A stretch of 12,883 bases of DNA, from the NCBI GenBank assembly GCA_964514665.1, contig CAZESH010000102.1, positions 1 to 12,883 on the forward strand, read 5' to 3'. The notes beneath the pieces are model-generated. The model did not search any database, was not told the DNA's origin, and worked only from the letters and a program-made list of their open reading frames with translations. Position numbers and translations under genes: made by a program. This document shows positions 1 to 7,139 of the stretch, one piece after another. The stretch comes from CAZESH01 sp964514665. GTDB taxonomy: Bacteria > Bacillota > Bacilli > Paenibacillales > KCTC-25726. Each line of letters begins with the position of its first letter. Positions within the stretch are counted from its first letter, which is position 1.

Positions 1-302
1 ATATAAGCTCCTCCATATAGTGTAAACACTATAAGGGTTGCTGCAAAAATACTTATATCGATTCCCAAATACGGCAGACCGAAAAATACCATAAAAAGTT
101 GAATCAATAAGGGAGAGCCGCGAAAAATTTCAACATAAAATTTTGCGGGGTACTTTAATACAGCCCATTTACTTGTCTGCAGCAGTCCTGTGATCAGTCC
201 CAAAGTTGTACCCGTAATAATGGCCAAAAGGGAAAGTTTGATTGTAACGAAAAATCCATTCAATAATAGCGTCTTATAATCCCAAACCACACTAAAATCC
301 AC
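1..302 (-). CDS. Amino-acid ABC transporter permease, HisM/GlnP family (partial, runs off left edge)
   Basis: About 100 N-terminal residues of an inner-membrane permease for polar amino-acid uptake. The stretch YVEIFRGSPLLIQLFMVFFG is the typical segment of the His/Glu/Gln/Arg/opine permease family, following a first hydrophobic segment (LSLLAIITGTTLGLITGLL). The EAA loop that contacts the ATPase would lie beyond the edge. I chose the GTG at 302 because GGAGG sits 8 bases before it. An in-frame ATG at 308 lies directly against the GGAGGGG and is less likely. The gene follows the preceding permease after 12 bases, and its ribosome site overlaps that gene's stop codon, so the two are probably translationally coupled. 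It is likely the second half of a heterodimeric permease. The matching ATPase is not in the window and is expected just to the left. Confidence 0.9.
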   Translation of the reverse strand, partial: MDFSVVWDYKTLLLNGFFVTIKLSLLAIITGTTLGLITGLLQTSKWAVLKYPAKFYVEIFRGSPLLIQLFMVFFGLPYLGIDISIFAATLIVFTLYGGAY

Positions 303-314
303 TGTCATCCCCTC

Positions 315-980
315 CTATTTTGGTATATTAGGGTAAAATCTATGGTTCACCCATCTCAAGACAGTAGATGAAAAAATTGAAATTGCGTAATACATTAAAG
401 TGACAAATACGAAAATCTCCATGGTTCTGAATGTTTCAGAATTTAAGATAGAGGCTCTTTGTGTCAGCTCTCTTACATCCAATATGGAAAGCAAACTGGT
501 TCCGAAAAGAATTAAAATAAATTGATTGGACAAGGACGGAAAAATGTTGCGCAAGGCCAGTGGAAAAATGACAAGTCGAAACATTTGAAAATTGGAAAGT
601 CCGATTGAAGCAGCCGCTTCCCATTGTCCCTTATGAATAGATTGGATCCCGGCACGAATAATTTCAGCTATATACGCTGAATTATTGATGGCTAAAGCAA
701 GCACGCCTGCCGTTATAGGCGAGAGACGAATATTAAATTGCGGAAGACCGAAATAAATAATAAAGATTTGAACAAGTACAGGTGTATTTCGAATAAATTC
801 AACATAAGCGGTAGCCAGAAAAAATATAATATTCTTCTTCTTTTTAAATCTTACTAGAGCAAGCAAGGTTCCGAATAAAAAAGACAAGAAAAAAACCAAA
901 ACCGCAATCCATAATGAGGTGAATGCACCCTTGATAAAATCGCCAATGTGAAGGATAGGAGTTCCCCAATCAAAAAACAC
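315..980 (-). CDS. Amino-acid ABC transporter permease, HisM/GlnP family
   Basis: This 221-residue membrane permease has a length typical of its family. It shows four or five hydrophobic segments. YVEFIRNTPVLVQIFIIYFG is the family hallmark around residues 59-78. The EAA loop (EAAASIGLSNFQMFRLVIFP) lies near residue 120 and is the predicted contact with the ABC ATPase. The start is GTG at 980, preceded by GAGGGGTGA at good distance. An ATG five bases upstream is out of frame. It lies 94 bases downstream of the solute-binding-protein gene, separated by a stem-loop, and 12 bases upstream of a second permease. Known for the family: two such permeases pair to form the channel. Substrate inferred from the operon: an amino acid handled by the DSD-like enzyme. 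Confidence 0.93.
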   Translation of the reverse strand: MFFDWGTPILHIGDFIKGAFTSLWIAVLVFFLSFLFGTLLALVRFKKKKNIIFFLATAYVEFIRNTPVLVQIFIIYFGLPQFNIRLSPITAGVLALAINNSAYIAEIIRAGIQSIHKGQWEAAASIGLSNFQMFRLVIFPLALRNIFPSLSNQFILILFGTSLLSILDVRELTQRASILNSETFRTMEIFVFVTLMYYAISIFSSTVLRWVNHRFYPNIPK

Positions 981-1003
981 TTCATATCACCCCTCTAATA
1001 AAT

Positions 1004-1025
1004 CCGCCTGCTTTTCAGCAGGCGG
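1004..1025 (-). promoter_or_regulatory. Intercistronic stem-loop between binding-protein and permease genes
   Basis: A perfect 8-bp stem (CCGCCTGC / GCAGGCGG) with a 6-base loop sits between the lipoprotein stop and the permease start. On the minus strand it is followed by ATTTATTAG rather than a clean U-tract, so it is a poor full terminator. In this position such hairpins usually protect the upstream binding-protein mRNA or partly attenuate transcription, so that binding protein exceeds permease. That role here is inference. Confidence 0.7.
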
Positions 1026-1074
1026 AAATTTATATGGAAAATTACAGGTCGAACCGCTTAGGCCATACAACAAA

Positions 1075-1893
1075 TCAATATTCGGGATTTAATTTAAATG
1101 GCAAGTCATTGCCAAACCATTTTTTGTAAAGTTCTTTGTTCAATCCATTGTTATTCATATTGAATACGAACAAGTTCAAATAATTCAACCATTCTTGATC
1201 CCCTTTTTTCACACCGAAAGCATTATACTCGAGAGGAACAAAGGAATCTCCCACTACTTCCAAATCAGCATTCAACTTTGCTTGATATTGCAGGAAATTA
1301 CTATCTTCAATAAAAGCATCTGCCTGACCATTTTTTATGGCGAGAACTGCATCAGCAGAAGTAGTGAAATAAGCGATTCCAGCATCAGGAGCATATTTCT
1401 TAACGATGTCTGCATTTGTAGAGCCCTTGATTACAGCAGCTTTTCTGCCGGAGAGATCCTTAATCTCTTTAACAGGACTTCCTTTTTTTACAAGCAATCT
1501 TTCGCCGGCAACGACATACGGATCTGTAAAGTTAACTTTTTGTGCGCGTGCCAGGGTACGTGTGAAGTTTCCTACTACAATATCAACTTTGTCTGTTTCC
1601 AGGCTTGGTATACGAGCATCTGCAGTTACATCCACGATGGTCAACTCTGCACCGAGACTCTTCGCTACCTCTTTTGCAAGATCAACATCATATCCTTGAG
1701 GATTGCCTTTTTCATCCTTAAAACCAAATGGAGGGAATGACAAGATAACGCCGGCAGTGATTTTCTTGGATTGTATTACTTTTTGCAGTGTGGAAGTTGC
1801 TTGATCTCCGCTTTTAGAACTCTCTTTCGAACAGCCCGTTACAGTAACCAGAACAATAGCCAATAATAATAAAGCCATGGATTTTAATTTCAT
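1075..1893 (-). CDS. Amino-acid ABC transporter substrate-binding lipoprotein (SBP family 3)
   Basis: An extracellular lipid-anchored receptor of 272 residues that would deliver a polar amino acid to the two permeases downstream. The N-terminus MKLKSMALLLLAIVLVTVTGC is a lipoprotein signal peptide, with lipobox VTGC and lipidated Cys21. The mature part has family-3 landmarks: PPFGFKDEKGNPQGYDVDLAKEVAKSLG, then DARIPSLETDKVDIVVGNFTRT (the region contacting the ligand's carboxylate), and FTDPYVVAGERLLVKKGS. I start it at ATG 1893, which has GGGAGGT 8 bases upstream. The open frame extends to 1989, but that adds 32 charged residues before the signal peptide and overlaps the upstream gene. It begins 40 bases after the DSD-like gene. 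Ligand specificity cannot be read from the sequence. Confidence 0.95.
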   Translation of the reverse strand: MKLKSMALLLLAIVLVTVTGCSKESSKSGDQATSTLQKVIQSKKITAGVILSFPPFGFKDEKGNPQGYDVDLAKEVAKSLGAELTIVDVTADARIPSLETDKVDIVVGNFTRTLARAQKVNFTDPYVVAGERLLVKKGSPVKEIKDLSGRKAAVIKGSTNADIVKKYAPDAGIAYFTTSADAVLAIKNGQADAFIEDSNFLQYQAKLNADLEVVGDSFVPLEYNAFGVKKGDQEWLNYLNLFVFNMNNNGLNKELYKKWFGNDLPFKLNPEY

Positions 1894-1933
1894 AAATATG
1901 TACCTCCCAATTATGTTTTTTCGATTTTTCTCT

Positions 1934-3022
1934 TTATTTGTTTTTGCCTCTTGCTTCAACAGGAATGACTTCAACAATTTGATCACCACGAACCCCTATG
2001 AATTCATCAGTAAGATTAGCCACAACACACGCATGATTCGGAATAATGGTTATCCGCTGCCCAACAGACAATTGAATGGACGGGTCAAATCTTAAAAAGC
2101 CATGTTCCTCGTTTAATTTGTAAATTTCGATATCAGGATATTCGATAATATAACCGTGTCCTTGTCGAAATTGAGTAGTATCCGTTGTTAATGTTTTGGA
2201 TCCGGCATCAATAACTGCCCTTCCAGGTGCCGGAGTACTAACAACAGTGGCTATTATACGCAAAGCACATTCATCGACAGTTACCATCCCGGTAGTGAGT
2301 TGGGATAAGTCGTGAAATATATAATTCCCTGCTCGAATTTCTGTAACTCCTTTTAGCTCTGAAGCAAACTTGGATGAGATAGAAGAACCTGCACTTATTT
2401 CCTGAACAGCAATCCCCGATTCCTGCAGCATTTCAACTGTGTTTTTCAGATTAGCCGCTTCTTCGATTGCCATTGCTCGAATATCCTCAATATTTTTTAC
2501 ACCATAGATTTGGCCGGCATATGTAAGGATGCCGATAATTCGGATCCCTTGCAAGCGGTTTACTTGTTGGGCAAAATCAACTGTATCTTTCCCAGGTTGT
2601 CTGCCGCAACGCAGATTACCGCCTTCAACCTCAATAAAAACGGGGATGGGTTTCCCTAATTTCAGACCCACTTCAGAAATCCCTTTTGCCCCTTCAATAC
2701 TGTCAATACAAGTTGAAACCTTAATTTTTTGCGCCAATTGATAAAGCCGCTCCAATTTTTCTTCTCCGATTAATGGAAAAGCGATAAGGATATCATTAAA
2801 ACCCGCTTCGGCCATCACCTCGGCTTCTCCAAGTTTCGCGCATGTGATGCCAACAGCACCGGCTTCCTGCTGCTTTTTTGCAAAATATACCGACTTGTGG
2901 GTTTTAATATGAGGTCGATGCTTTATTCCTGCCTTTTTTGCTATCTCAGACATGCTTTGAATATTTTTATCGACTATATCCAAATCTACGATTACAGAAG
3001 GACTTGAGATTTGACTGAACAC
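1934..3022 (-). CDS. D-serine dehydratase / D-threonine aldolase-like PLP enzyme (fold-type III)
   Basis: A cytoplasmic PLP enzyme of 362 residues with an alanine-racemase-type N-terminal barrel and a C-terminal D-serine-dehydratase-like domain. The motif RPHIKTHK (residues 36-43) carries the expected PLP-binding lysine (Lys40, first Lys of the motif). PNHAC near residues 328-332 supplies His330 and Cys332, matching the HxC metal site of DSD1 and D-threonine aldolases. Known for the family: cleavage or dehydration of D-threonine, D-serine or beta-hydroxyaspartate. The exact reaction here is unknown. The start is GTG 3022, 7 bases after an ideal AAAGGAGGTGA. A TTG at 3040 lies upstream of that site and is rejected. 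It is 32 bases from the regulator gene upstream and 40 from the binding protein downstream, so a single operon is likely. Confidence 0.9.
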   Translation of the reverse strand: MFSQISSPSVIVDLDIVDKNIQSMSEIAKKAGIKHRPHIKTHKSVYFAKKQQEAGAVGITCAKLGEAEVMAEAGFNDILIAFPLIGEEKLERLYQLAQKIKVSTCIDSIEGAKGISEVGLKLGKPIPVFIEVEGGNLRCGRQPGKDTVDFAQQVNRLQGIRIIGILTYAGQIYGVKNIEDIRAMAIEEAANLKNTVEMLQESGIAVQEISAGSSISSKFASELKGVTEIRAGNYIFHDLSQLTTGMVTVDECALRIIATVVSTPAPGRAVIDAGSKTLTTDTTQFRQGHGYIIEYPDIEIYKLNEEHGFLRFDPSIQLSVGQRITIIPNHACVVANLTDEFIGVRGDQIVEVIPVEARGKNK

Positions 3023-3054
3023 TTTCTCACCTCCTTTCAATTTGAACTTGAAAC

Positions 3055-3735
3055 TTACATGATCGTATTTTTATTATCGTTTCTGGCTTGCTGCGCACGA
3101 ATTTCATCTAAATAGTTGTATAATGTAAATTTGGAAATGTCGAAGAATTGGCAAACTTTATCGCCAGCCTTTTTGATAAGAAAGGCCCCTTTTTTGTCAA
3201 GAAATTGAATCGCTTTCATTTTTTCTTCCTTCGACATGTAAGATACCGGCTTGCCGATATCATTTTGGCATTCTTGCAAAAGGAAATCCAGGAGATCATT
3301 GACATCACTCACAAAAGTCTCTTTCACATCTTGATCCAAACTGTGCATCGTGATGGATTTAATCGTATTTTCGGCAATCAATAAATCCGTAATATCAAAA
3401 TTAATGCATATCGCCCCGATGATTTGTTTTTTACTGTTTTTTAAATAAATAGAAGTTGATCTTAATATTTTCCCTTCCTTGGTTTGTGTAATGTAATTAT
3501 ATCTATCGCCATTCTCATTAGTCCCTCGCAGTACTTCCAAACCGAGATTGCTGCCGCAATCTCCAACCTTCCTGCCCGTTATGTTACCGTTTTCGATTAT
3601 CACAATAGTGCTTTCATAATCCCCCGATAAATCATGTAAAACAACTTCGCATTTGTCGCCAAATTGAGCCGTTATGCCATGAATCAGAGAGGATAGAAAT
3701 TCCAATTCATCTTTAACATTTTCCAACAACATCAT
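3055..3735 (-). CDS. YheO/DauR-family PAS-HTH transcriptional regulator
   Basis: A DNA-binding regulator of 226 residues. The N-terminal part (FGDKCEVVLHDLS, near residues 25-37, through IIGAICINFDITDLL) matches the YheO-type PAS domain. The C-terminal part (KKGAFLIKKAGDKVCQFFDISKFTLYNYLDEIR, roughly 180-212) is the HTH_22-type helix-turn-helix of this family. Relatives include DauR, which represses D-arginine catabolism genes in Pseudomonas. It is the first gene of the operon and so probably autoregulated, sensing the amino acid or its product; that is inference. Start is ATG 3735 or the adjacent ATG 3732. The ribosome site is weak (GAAAGAG), which suits low regulator levels. It is oriented with the enzyme and transporter genes, not divergent from them. 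Confidence 0.9.
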   Translation of the reverse strand: MMLLENVKDELEFLSSLIHGITAQFGDKCEVVLHDLSGDYESTIVIIENGNITGRKVGDCGSNLGLEVLRGTNENGDRYNYITQTKEGKILRSTSIYLKNSKKQIIGAICINFDITDLLIAENTIKSITMHSLDQDVKETFVSDVNDLLDFLLQECQNDIGKPVSYMSKEEKMKAIQFLDKKGAFLIKKAGDKVCQFFDISKFTLYNYLDEIRAQQARNDNKNTIM

Positions 3736-3789
3736 CTCTTTCTATATATTAAAAAAAATTTTTATATCATATTAAAATTAATTATTATA

Positions 3790-3818
3790 ATCATACTGGG
3801 TTTTCAAAATTCAGTCAA
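3790..3818 (-). promoter_or_regulatory. Sigma-A promoter of the amino-acid operon, with flanking direct repeats
   Basis: On the minus strand TTGACT (3813-3818) and TATGAT (3790-3795) are separated by exactly 17 bases, a strong match to the sigma-A consensus. Transcription should start near 3783, leaving about a 48-base leader to the regulator start. TTTTCAAA occurs on the plus strand at 3801-3808 (in the spacer) and 3826-3833 (just upstream of -35), 25 bases apart. This pair is a candidate operator, but the region is so AT-rich that it could be chance. Confidence 0.75.
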
Positions 3819-3856
3819 TATTTAATTTTCAAATTTTTTAGAAAAGACCCCACACC

Positions 3857-3883
3857 AAAAACGCCCCTGATCCTCAAAGGCGT
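3857..3883 (-). terminator. Rho-independent terminator after the small membrane protein gene
   Basis: Read on the minus strand, ACGCCTTTGA pairs with TCAGGGGCGT (10 bp including two G-U pairs) around a GGA loop, followed at once by TTTT. It lies 22 bases downstream of the 42-residue gene's stop and about 40 bases upstream of the next operon's -35. It therefore insulates the amino-acid operon from the galE-like gene. Confidence 0.8.
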
Positions 3884-3905
3884 CTGTCGTACGGAACTTG
3901 TTTTT

Positions 3906-4034
3906 TCACCAAATCCAATAGACGACCAAAGCGATGATCCCAGCCCACATCAGCGAGCCGAGCGCCAAACCGATCACAATGCCCCGCCCGACCCTGAGCG
4001 GATCCTCGCGAAATCCGTTGTCCTGATCAAACAT
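3906..4034 (-). CDS. Small single-span membrane protein, function unknown (42 aa)
   Basis: I do not recognise this protein. It has a charged N-terminus (MFDQDNGFREDPLRVGRG) and one hydrophobic span of about 22 residues (IVIGLALGSLMWAGIIALVVYW, roughly 19-40), ending at the membrane face. The start at ATG 4034 is supported by GGGAGG 8 bases upstream. The frame stays open to 4100 but has no better start there. It lies 93 bases downstream of the galE-like gene and is followed by a clear terminator, so it is either the second gene of that transcript or has its own promoter; a TATACT lies upstream without a good -35. A small membrane-anchored accessory protein is possible, but nothing assigns a function. 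Confidence 0.65.
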   Translation of the reverse strand: MFDQDNGFREDPLRVGRGIVIGLALGSLMWAGIIALVVYWIW

Positions 4035-4127
4035 AACGAGAACCTCCCGTCTGATCCCTGTTCCATACATTCTATGCATTACTATCAGTATAGAGTGCAA
4101 GATGGGAAAATATACGGGAGACTTATT

Positions 4128-5045
4128 TTAATAGTAATAATGAATCGTTTTGTCGAGTCCTTCACGCAGCGAATACTGCGGCTCCCAGCCCAGCTCCTCA
4201 AGCGCCCGCCGGTTGTCCAGCGCGCTATGTCTGATTTCCCCGGGTCGCTCGGGCCGATGAATCAATTCCTGCTGCGGATGTCCGGTCAGCTCGCGGAACA
4301 GCTGCGCAAGCTGCACAATCGTGGCCGGCGTGTTCGTGGAGATATTCAAGGTGCGCTTCCCCGGCTGCTGCAAAGCCAGCATGTTGGCGCTGACGATGTC
4401 GTCCACGTAAATGAAATCCCGCGTCTGCTCGCCGTCGCCGTATAGAATGAACGGTTCGCGGGCAATCAGCTTGCTGGTGAAAATCGAGACAACCCCGCCT
4501 TCTCCTTTCGGATCCTGACGGATCCCATAGGCATTGGCATAGCGAAAGATCGTATAAGAGAGGCCATACAGTTCGGCAAACAGCCGTATGTACTGCTCCG
4601 CCGCCAGCTTGGAAGCCCCATAAAAAGAAAGCGGATTGCACGGATGCTGCTCATCAATTGGAAGAGCCTGCGGATGTCCGTATACGGCCGCAGAGGAGGC
4701 AAATATAAACTGCTTCACGCCGAATGCCTGCGCCGCCCGCAGCATGGCGATCGTCCCGGTGATGTTGATGTCCGCATCCACGTCGGGCCGCACAAGCGAC
4801 CTACGGACGTCAATCTGCGCCGCATGGTGAATCATCGCCTCCGGCCTTTCCTTTTCAACAACAGAAAAAGCTTCCTCCGAGCGAATATCCAGCTGATGAA
4901 AAATCGCGGCCGGATTGAGATTGGCAATGGACCCCGTAGAAAGTTTATCGATCACTACGGTGCGATATCCGGCCTCGACACAGCGATCGACAATATGCGA
5001 GGCGATAAAGCCTGCTCCTCCGGTAATCAGGACAGTTTTGGACAT
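4128..5045 (-). CDS. NAD-dependent epimerase/dehydratase, UDP-glucose 4-epimerase (GalE)-like
   Basis: A short-chain dehydrogenase of the extended family, 305 residues, acting on a nucleotide sugar in the cytoplasm. The N-terminal Rossmann motif is TGGAGFIASH (8-17), where the third glycine is alanine. The catalytic set is visible as FASSAAVYG (Ser117/118) and YGASK (Tyr142, Lys146). GDGEQTRDFIYVDDI is the typical GalE/WbpP C-terminal substrate region, and RPGEIRHSALD resembles the same family. Likely reaction: C4 epimerisation of UDP-glucose/galactose or their N-acetyl forms; specificity is not decidable here. The start is ATG 5045, with AAGGAG 8 bases upstream; an ATG 27 bases earlier lacks a site. 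It is divergent from a glycosyltransferase operon, which supports a role in surface polysaccharide precursor supply. Confidence 0.9.
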   Translation of the reverse strand: MSKTVLITGGAGFIASHIVDRCVEAGYRTVVIDKLSTGSIANLNPAAIFHQLDIRSEEAFSVVEKERPEAMIHHAAQIDVRRSLVRPDVDADINITGTIAMLRAAQAFGVKQFIFASSAAVYGHPQALPIDEQHPCNPLSFYGASKLAAEQYIRLFAELYGLSYTIFRYANAYGIRQDPKGEGGVVSIFTSKLIAREPFILYGDGEQTRDFIYVDDIVSANMLALQQPGKRTLNISTNTPATIVQLAQLFRELTGHPQQELIHRPERPGEIRHSALDNRRALEELGWEPQYSLREGLDKTIHYYY

Positions 5046-5067
5046 GGGAACGCTCCTTCTTTTTTTC

Positions 5068-5222
5068 TGCAAGATTCGACATCATTATAGCATGAAATAC
5101 CCAGTTCAAACGCAAAAAATTGCCGCACTGCAGGCAGCCGCAGCATGAGCTTCGACAAATATCAAAGCAGCTGGGATTCGCAGCATCCTCAATATTCCCG
5201 CCCATGCAGGATTCGACATCAT
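5068..5222. promoter_or_regulatory. Cluster of three Spo0A-box-like TTCGACA motifs with an 18-base direct repeat
   Basis: TTCGACA (reverse complement TGTCGAA, the B. subtilis 0A-box core) occurs perfectly at 5075-5081, 5151-5157 and 5212-5218, all in the same orientation. The first and third lie inside an 18-base repeat, TGCARGATTCGACATCAT, at 5068-5085 and 5205-5222 with one mismatch. The left copy overlaps the predicted galE transcription start. The right copy lies 18 bases upstream of TATTCT (5236-5241), a weak -10 candidate for the plus-strand operon, so its box would overlap -35. Binding by Spo0A is inference. The same heptamer also occurs at least four times inside coding sequence in this window. 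Confidence 0.55.
5084..5092 (-). promoter_or_regulatory. Extended -10 promoter for the galE-like gene
   Basis: On the minus strand the sequence reads TGC-TATAAT, a perfect -10 with the extended TGn motif. TTGAAC lies 14 bases upstream, too close for a standard -35, so the promoter probably relies on the extended -10. Transcription would start near 5077. A TTCGACA motif (5075-5081) covers that point. Confidence 0.7.
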
Positions 5223-5299
5223 ACAAGTGGAATAATATTCTAGTAATCACAACCTGGATGTATCCGGCTATGAAGTACGCATGTACGAAGGGTGAAATA

Positions 5300-6364
5300 A
5301 TGAAAAATACGGTTCTGGTGTCCTTAAGCAATTCTCCCGGAATGACCAACTATTCTTATTTAATCGCCAACCAATTGGCCCAAAAAAATAACGTCACGGT
5401 GCTGGCTGCCAAAAATGTCGATCACAAGCTGTATTCAGAGCAAGTACAAGTCATTCAAGCCAATACCGTTTCTCCTTATATCACTGCAGCAAATTTCAGG
5501 CTGTTCGAGATGATCCGGCTCATTCGGGCCATTCATCGCTTAAAACCCGACTTCATTCATTTCCTGAGCCCGCACCCCTGGAATATTCCGCTTGCAACGG
5601 CCCTTTATAAAAAATACAGATTGATCCATACCATTCACGAGCCGCTGCCCCATGCCAAGCACAAGCATGCTTCCCTTATCGTGCTGTTTAACAAATGGTT
5701 TGTGAGGCAGTTCTTCGAGGCTGTCGTAGTTCATGGCAAGCTGCATGTCCGGACCATGAATGGCTGGATGAACAAGACCAAAATCCACGTTCTTCCGCTG
5801 CCTTCGATCGCAAATCCCGCACCCCGACCGCTTCGCCCCAATCGAAACCTTTTATTTTTCGGGATGATCGAACCCTATAAGGGACTTCATATCTTGTTAA
5901 GCGCACTCGAGATCCTGCAGAATGAAGGGTGCGAGTTTCATTTTACACTGGCTGGCAAGGGAGATCTTCAATCCTATCGGGAGCAGCTTGAAAAGATCCG
6001 CAACAAGACCCTGCACAACCGCCATATCGATGAAAAAGACGTCAACGCTTTTTTCGAAAACGCCCATTTTGTGGTTCTGCCTTACTCCTACTCTTCGCAA
6101 AGCGGGATCATCCCGATCAGCTATTCGAATGGAAGACCGGTCATTGTTACCAACGTAGGGGCCTTCCCTGAAGTCGTGATTCCCGGCAAAACCGGAATCA
6201 TCGTTGAAAAAGACAATCCGGCCATGCTTGCCGACGCCATCAAGACCCTGCTGGACAACCCGGCACTCGCGCAATCGATGGCTGAACACGCGCTTGAATA
6301 TTATCATCAAAACCTTCATATTGAAGTGGTGGCCAAGCTTTTGGAAGAGGAAGTTTACTTATAA
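5300..6364 (+). CDS. Glycosyltransferase family 4 (GT-B fold)
   Basis: A 354-residue glycosyltransferase, the usual size for GT4. It would transfer a sugar from an activated donor to a growing glycan at the cytoplasmic membrane face. The N-terminal acceptor domain includes NYSYLIANQLAQKNNVTVL and a DFIHFLSPHPWN stretch. The C-terminal donor domain contains LLFFGMIEPYKGLHILLSALE (about 212-232), LAGKG, and a PYSYSSQSGIIPISYSNGRP segment leading into VIVTNVGAFPEVVIPGKTG. The classic EX7E motif is not kept: the glutamates are replaced in the QSGIIPISYS stretch, as in one GT4 subgroup. The start is ATG 5300 with AAGGGTGA upstream; the open frame reaches back to 5120, but no upstream start has a ribosome site. 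The next gene follows after 14 bases. Donor and acceptor are unknown. Confidence 0.9.
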   Translation: MKNTVLVSLSNSPGMTNYSYLIANQLAQKNNVTVLAAKNVDHKLYSEQVQVIQANTVSPYITAANFRLFEMIRLIRAIHRLKPDFIHFLSPHPWNIPLATALYKKYRLIHTIHEPLPHAKHKHASLIVLFNKWFVRQFFEAVVVHGKLHVRTMNGWMNKTKIHVLPLPSIANPAPRPLRPNRNLLFFGMIEPYKGLHILLSALEILQNEGCEFHFTLAGKGDLQSYREQLEKIRNKTLHNRHIDEKDVNAFFENAHFVVLPYSYSSQSGIIPISYSNGRPVIVTNVGAFPEVVIPGKTGIIVEKDNPAMLADAIKTLLDNPALAQSMAEHALEYYHQNLHIEVVAKLLEEEVYL

Positions 6365-6378
6365 GCCGGAGGACCGAA

Positions 6379-7125
6379 ATGCGAAAATTATCCGATAAGC
6401 AATTTTGGGATGAAGTATGGATAAATGAAAAAAGGGCAACAGCTGGCGATATTCCGGAGAACTATTTATTTAACCCGCTGCTGCGCAAGTACCTGCCCCA
6501 AGGAGGCACCTTCTTGGAAATCGGCTCTGCGCCCGGCACTTTTTTGGCTAACTTTGCAAAGCACTTTCAATATAGAGTTTCCGGCATCGACTACTCCAGT
6601 GTTCCGATTATCAAAGAGACCCTGGAGCATTACGGCATTGCCGACTATGACTTGTATGAAGCGGATTTTACGGAGTTTGAGACAGACAAAAAATTTGACG
6701 TAGTCGCCTCATTCGGTTTTGTCGAACACTTTGTGGAGTATGACGCGATCATCGCCAAACAAGCCTCATTCGTGGATGACAACGGCTACTTGGTCGTTGA
6801 GCTGCCCAATATCCGTTATTTCAATTATTTGTTGTTTCGAATGTTTAATCCCGAGCTTCTGAAAATCCATAATTATCAAATCATGGACGACCGGGAATTA
6901 AAGAAGTCGGTTGAGGCGCTTCAAGACTTCACCCTATTGCATTGCGATTATTATAAGAGCTGCTTTTTGTTTTTCAACGAGCAAAACGCCGAGATCGCCA
7001 AACGTCCCTTGCTCCGAAAAATATTTGTCGGATTGAGATGGCTGCTTCAGAAACTGGGACTCGAAAATATCCCTAATCGTTTTTTCTCGCCTTATTTAAT
7101 CTTGATTGCCCGGAAAATAAAATGA
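6379..7125 (+). CDS. Class I SAM-dependent methyltransferase
   Basis: A 248-residue cytoplasmic methyltransferase. Motif I, LEIGSAPGTFL (46-56), is the SAM-binding loop, and GIDYS (Asp71) ends strand 2. VVASFGFVEHF and DNGYLVVELPN match motifs II/III and the later strands. The sequence after about 150 (RYFNYLLFRMFNPELLKIHNYQIM) is typical of sugar or glycan-associated methyltransferases. The start at ATG 6379 has GGAGG 6 bases upstream. It lies 14 bases after the glycosyltransferase and is followed by a strong terminator, so the two form a bicistronic operon. Likely role: O-methylation of a sugar residue or end-capping of the glycan made by its neighbour. This is inference from context. Confidence 0.88.
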   Translation: MRKLSDKQFWDEVWINEKRATAGDIPENYLFNPLLRKYLPQGGTFLEIGSAPGTFLANFAKHFQYRVSGIDYSSVPIIKETLEHYGIADYDLYEADFTEFETDKKFDVVASFGFVEHFVEYDAIIAKQASFVDDNGYLVVELPNIRYFNYLLFRMFNPELLKIHNYQIMDDRELKKSVEALQDFTLLHCDYYKSCFLFFNEQNAEIAKRPLLRKIFVGLRWLLQKLGLENIPNRFFSPYLILIARKIK

Positions 7126-7139
7126 TTCGAACAAGAAAA

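Noticed and set aside
1894..1989. Upstream start for the binding lipoprotein at 1989
   Set aside because: It would bury the signal peptide behind 32 charged residues and overlap the upstream gene. ATG 1893 has a good ribosome site.
3139..3236. TGTCGAA/TTCGACA heptamers inside the regulator gene (also about 2164 and 11772)
   Set aside because: They lie in coding sequence, singly, without the longer repeat context, and are close to the number expected by chance.
5113..5135. Possible terminator on the minus strand (GCTGC/GCGGC with a downstream T-run) upstream of the galE promoter
   Set aside because: The stem is only five pairs including a G-U, and no minus-strand gene lies immediately upstream for it to serve.
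5120..5299. N-terminal extension of the glycosyltransferase back to 5120
   Set aside because: The extra 60 residues look non-protein-like and span the TTCGACA repeats. Only ATG 5300 has a ribosome site and matches the family's usual start.
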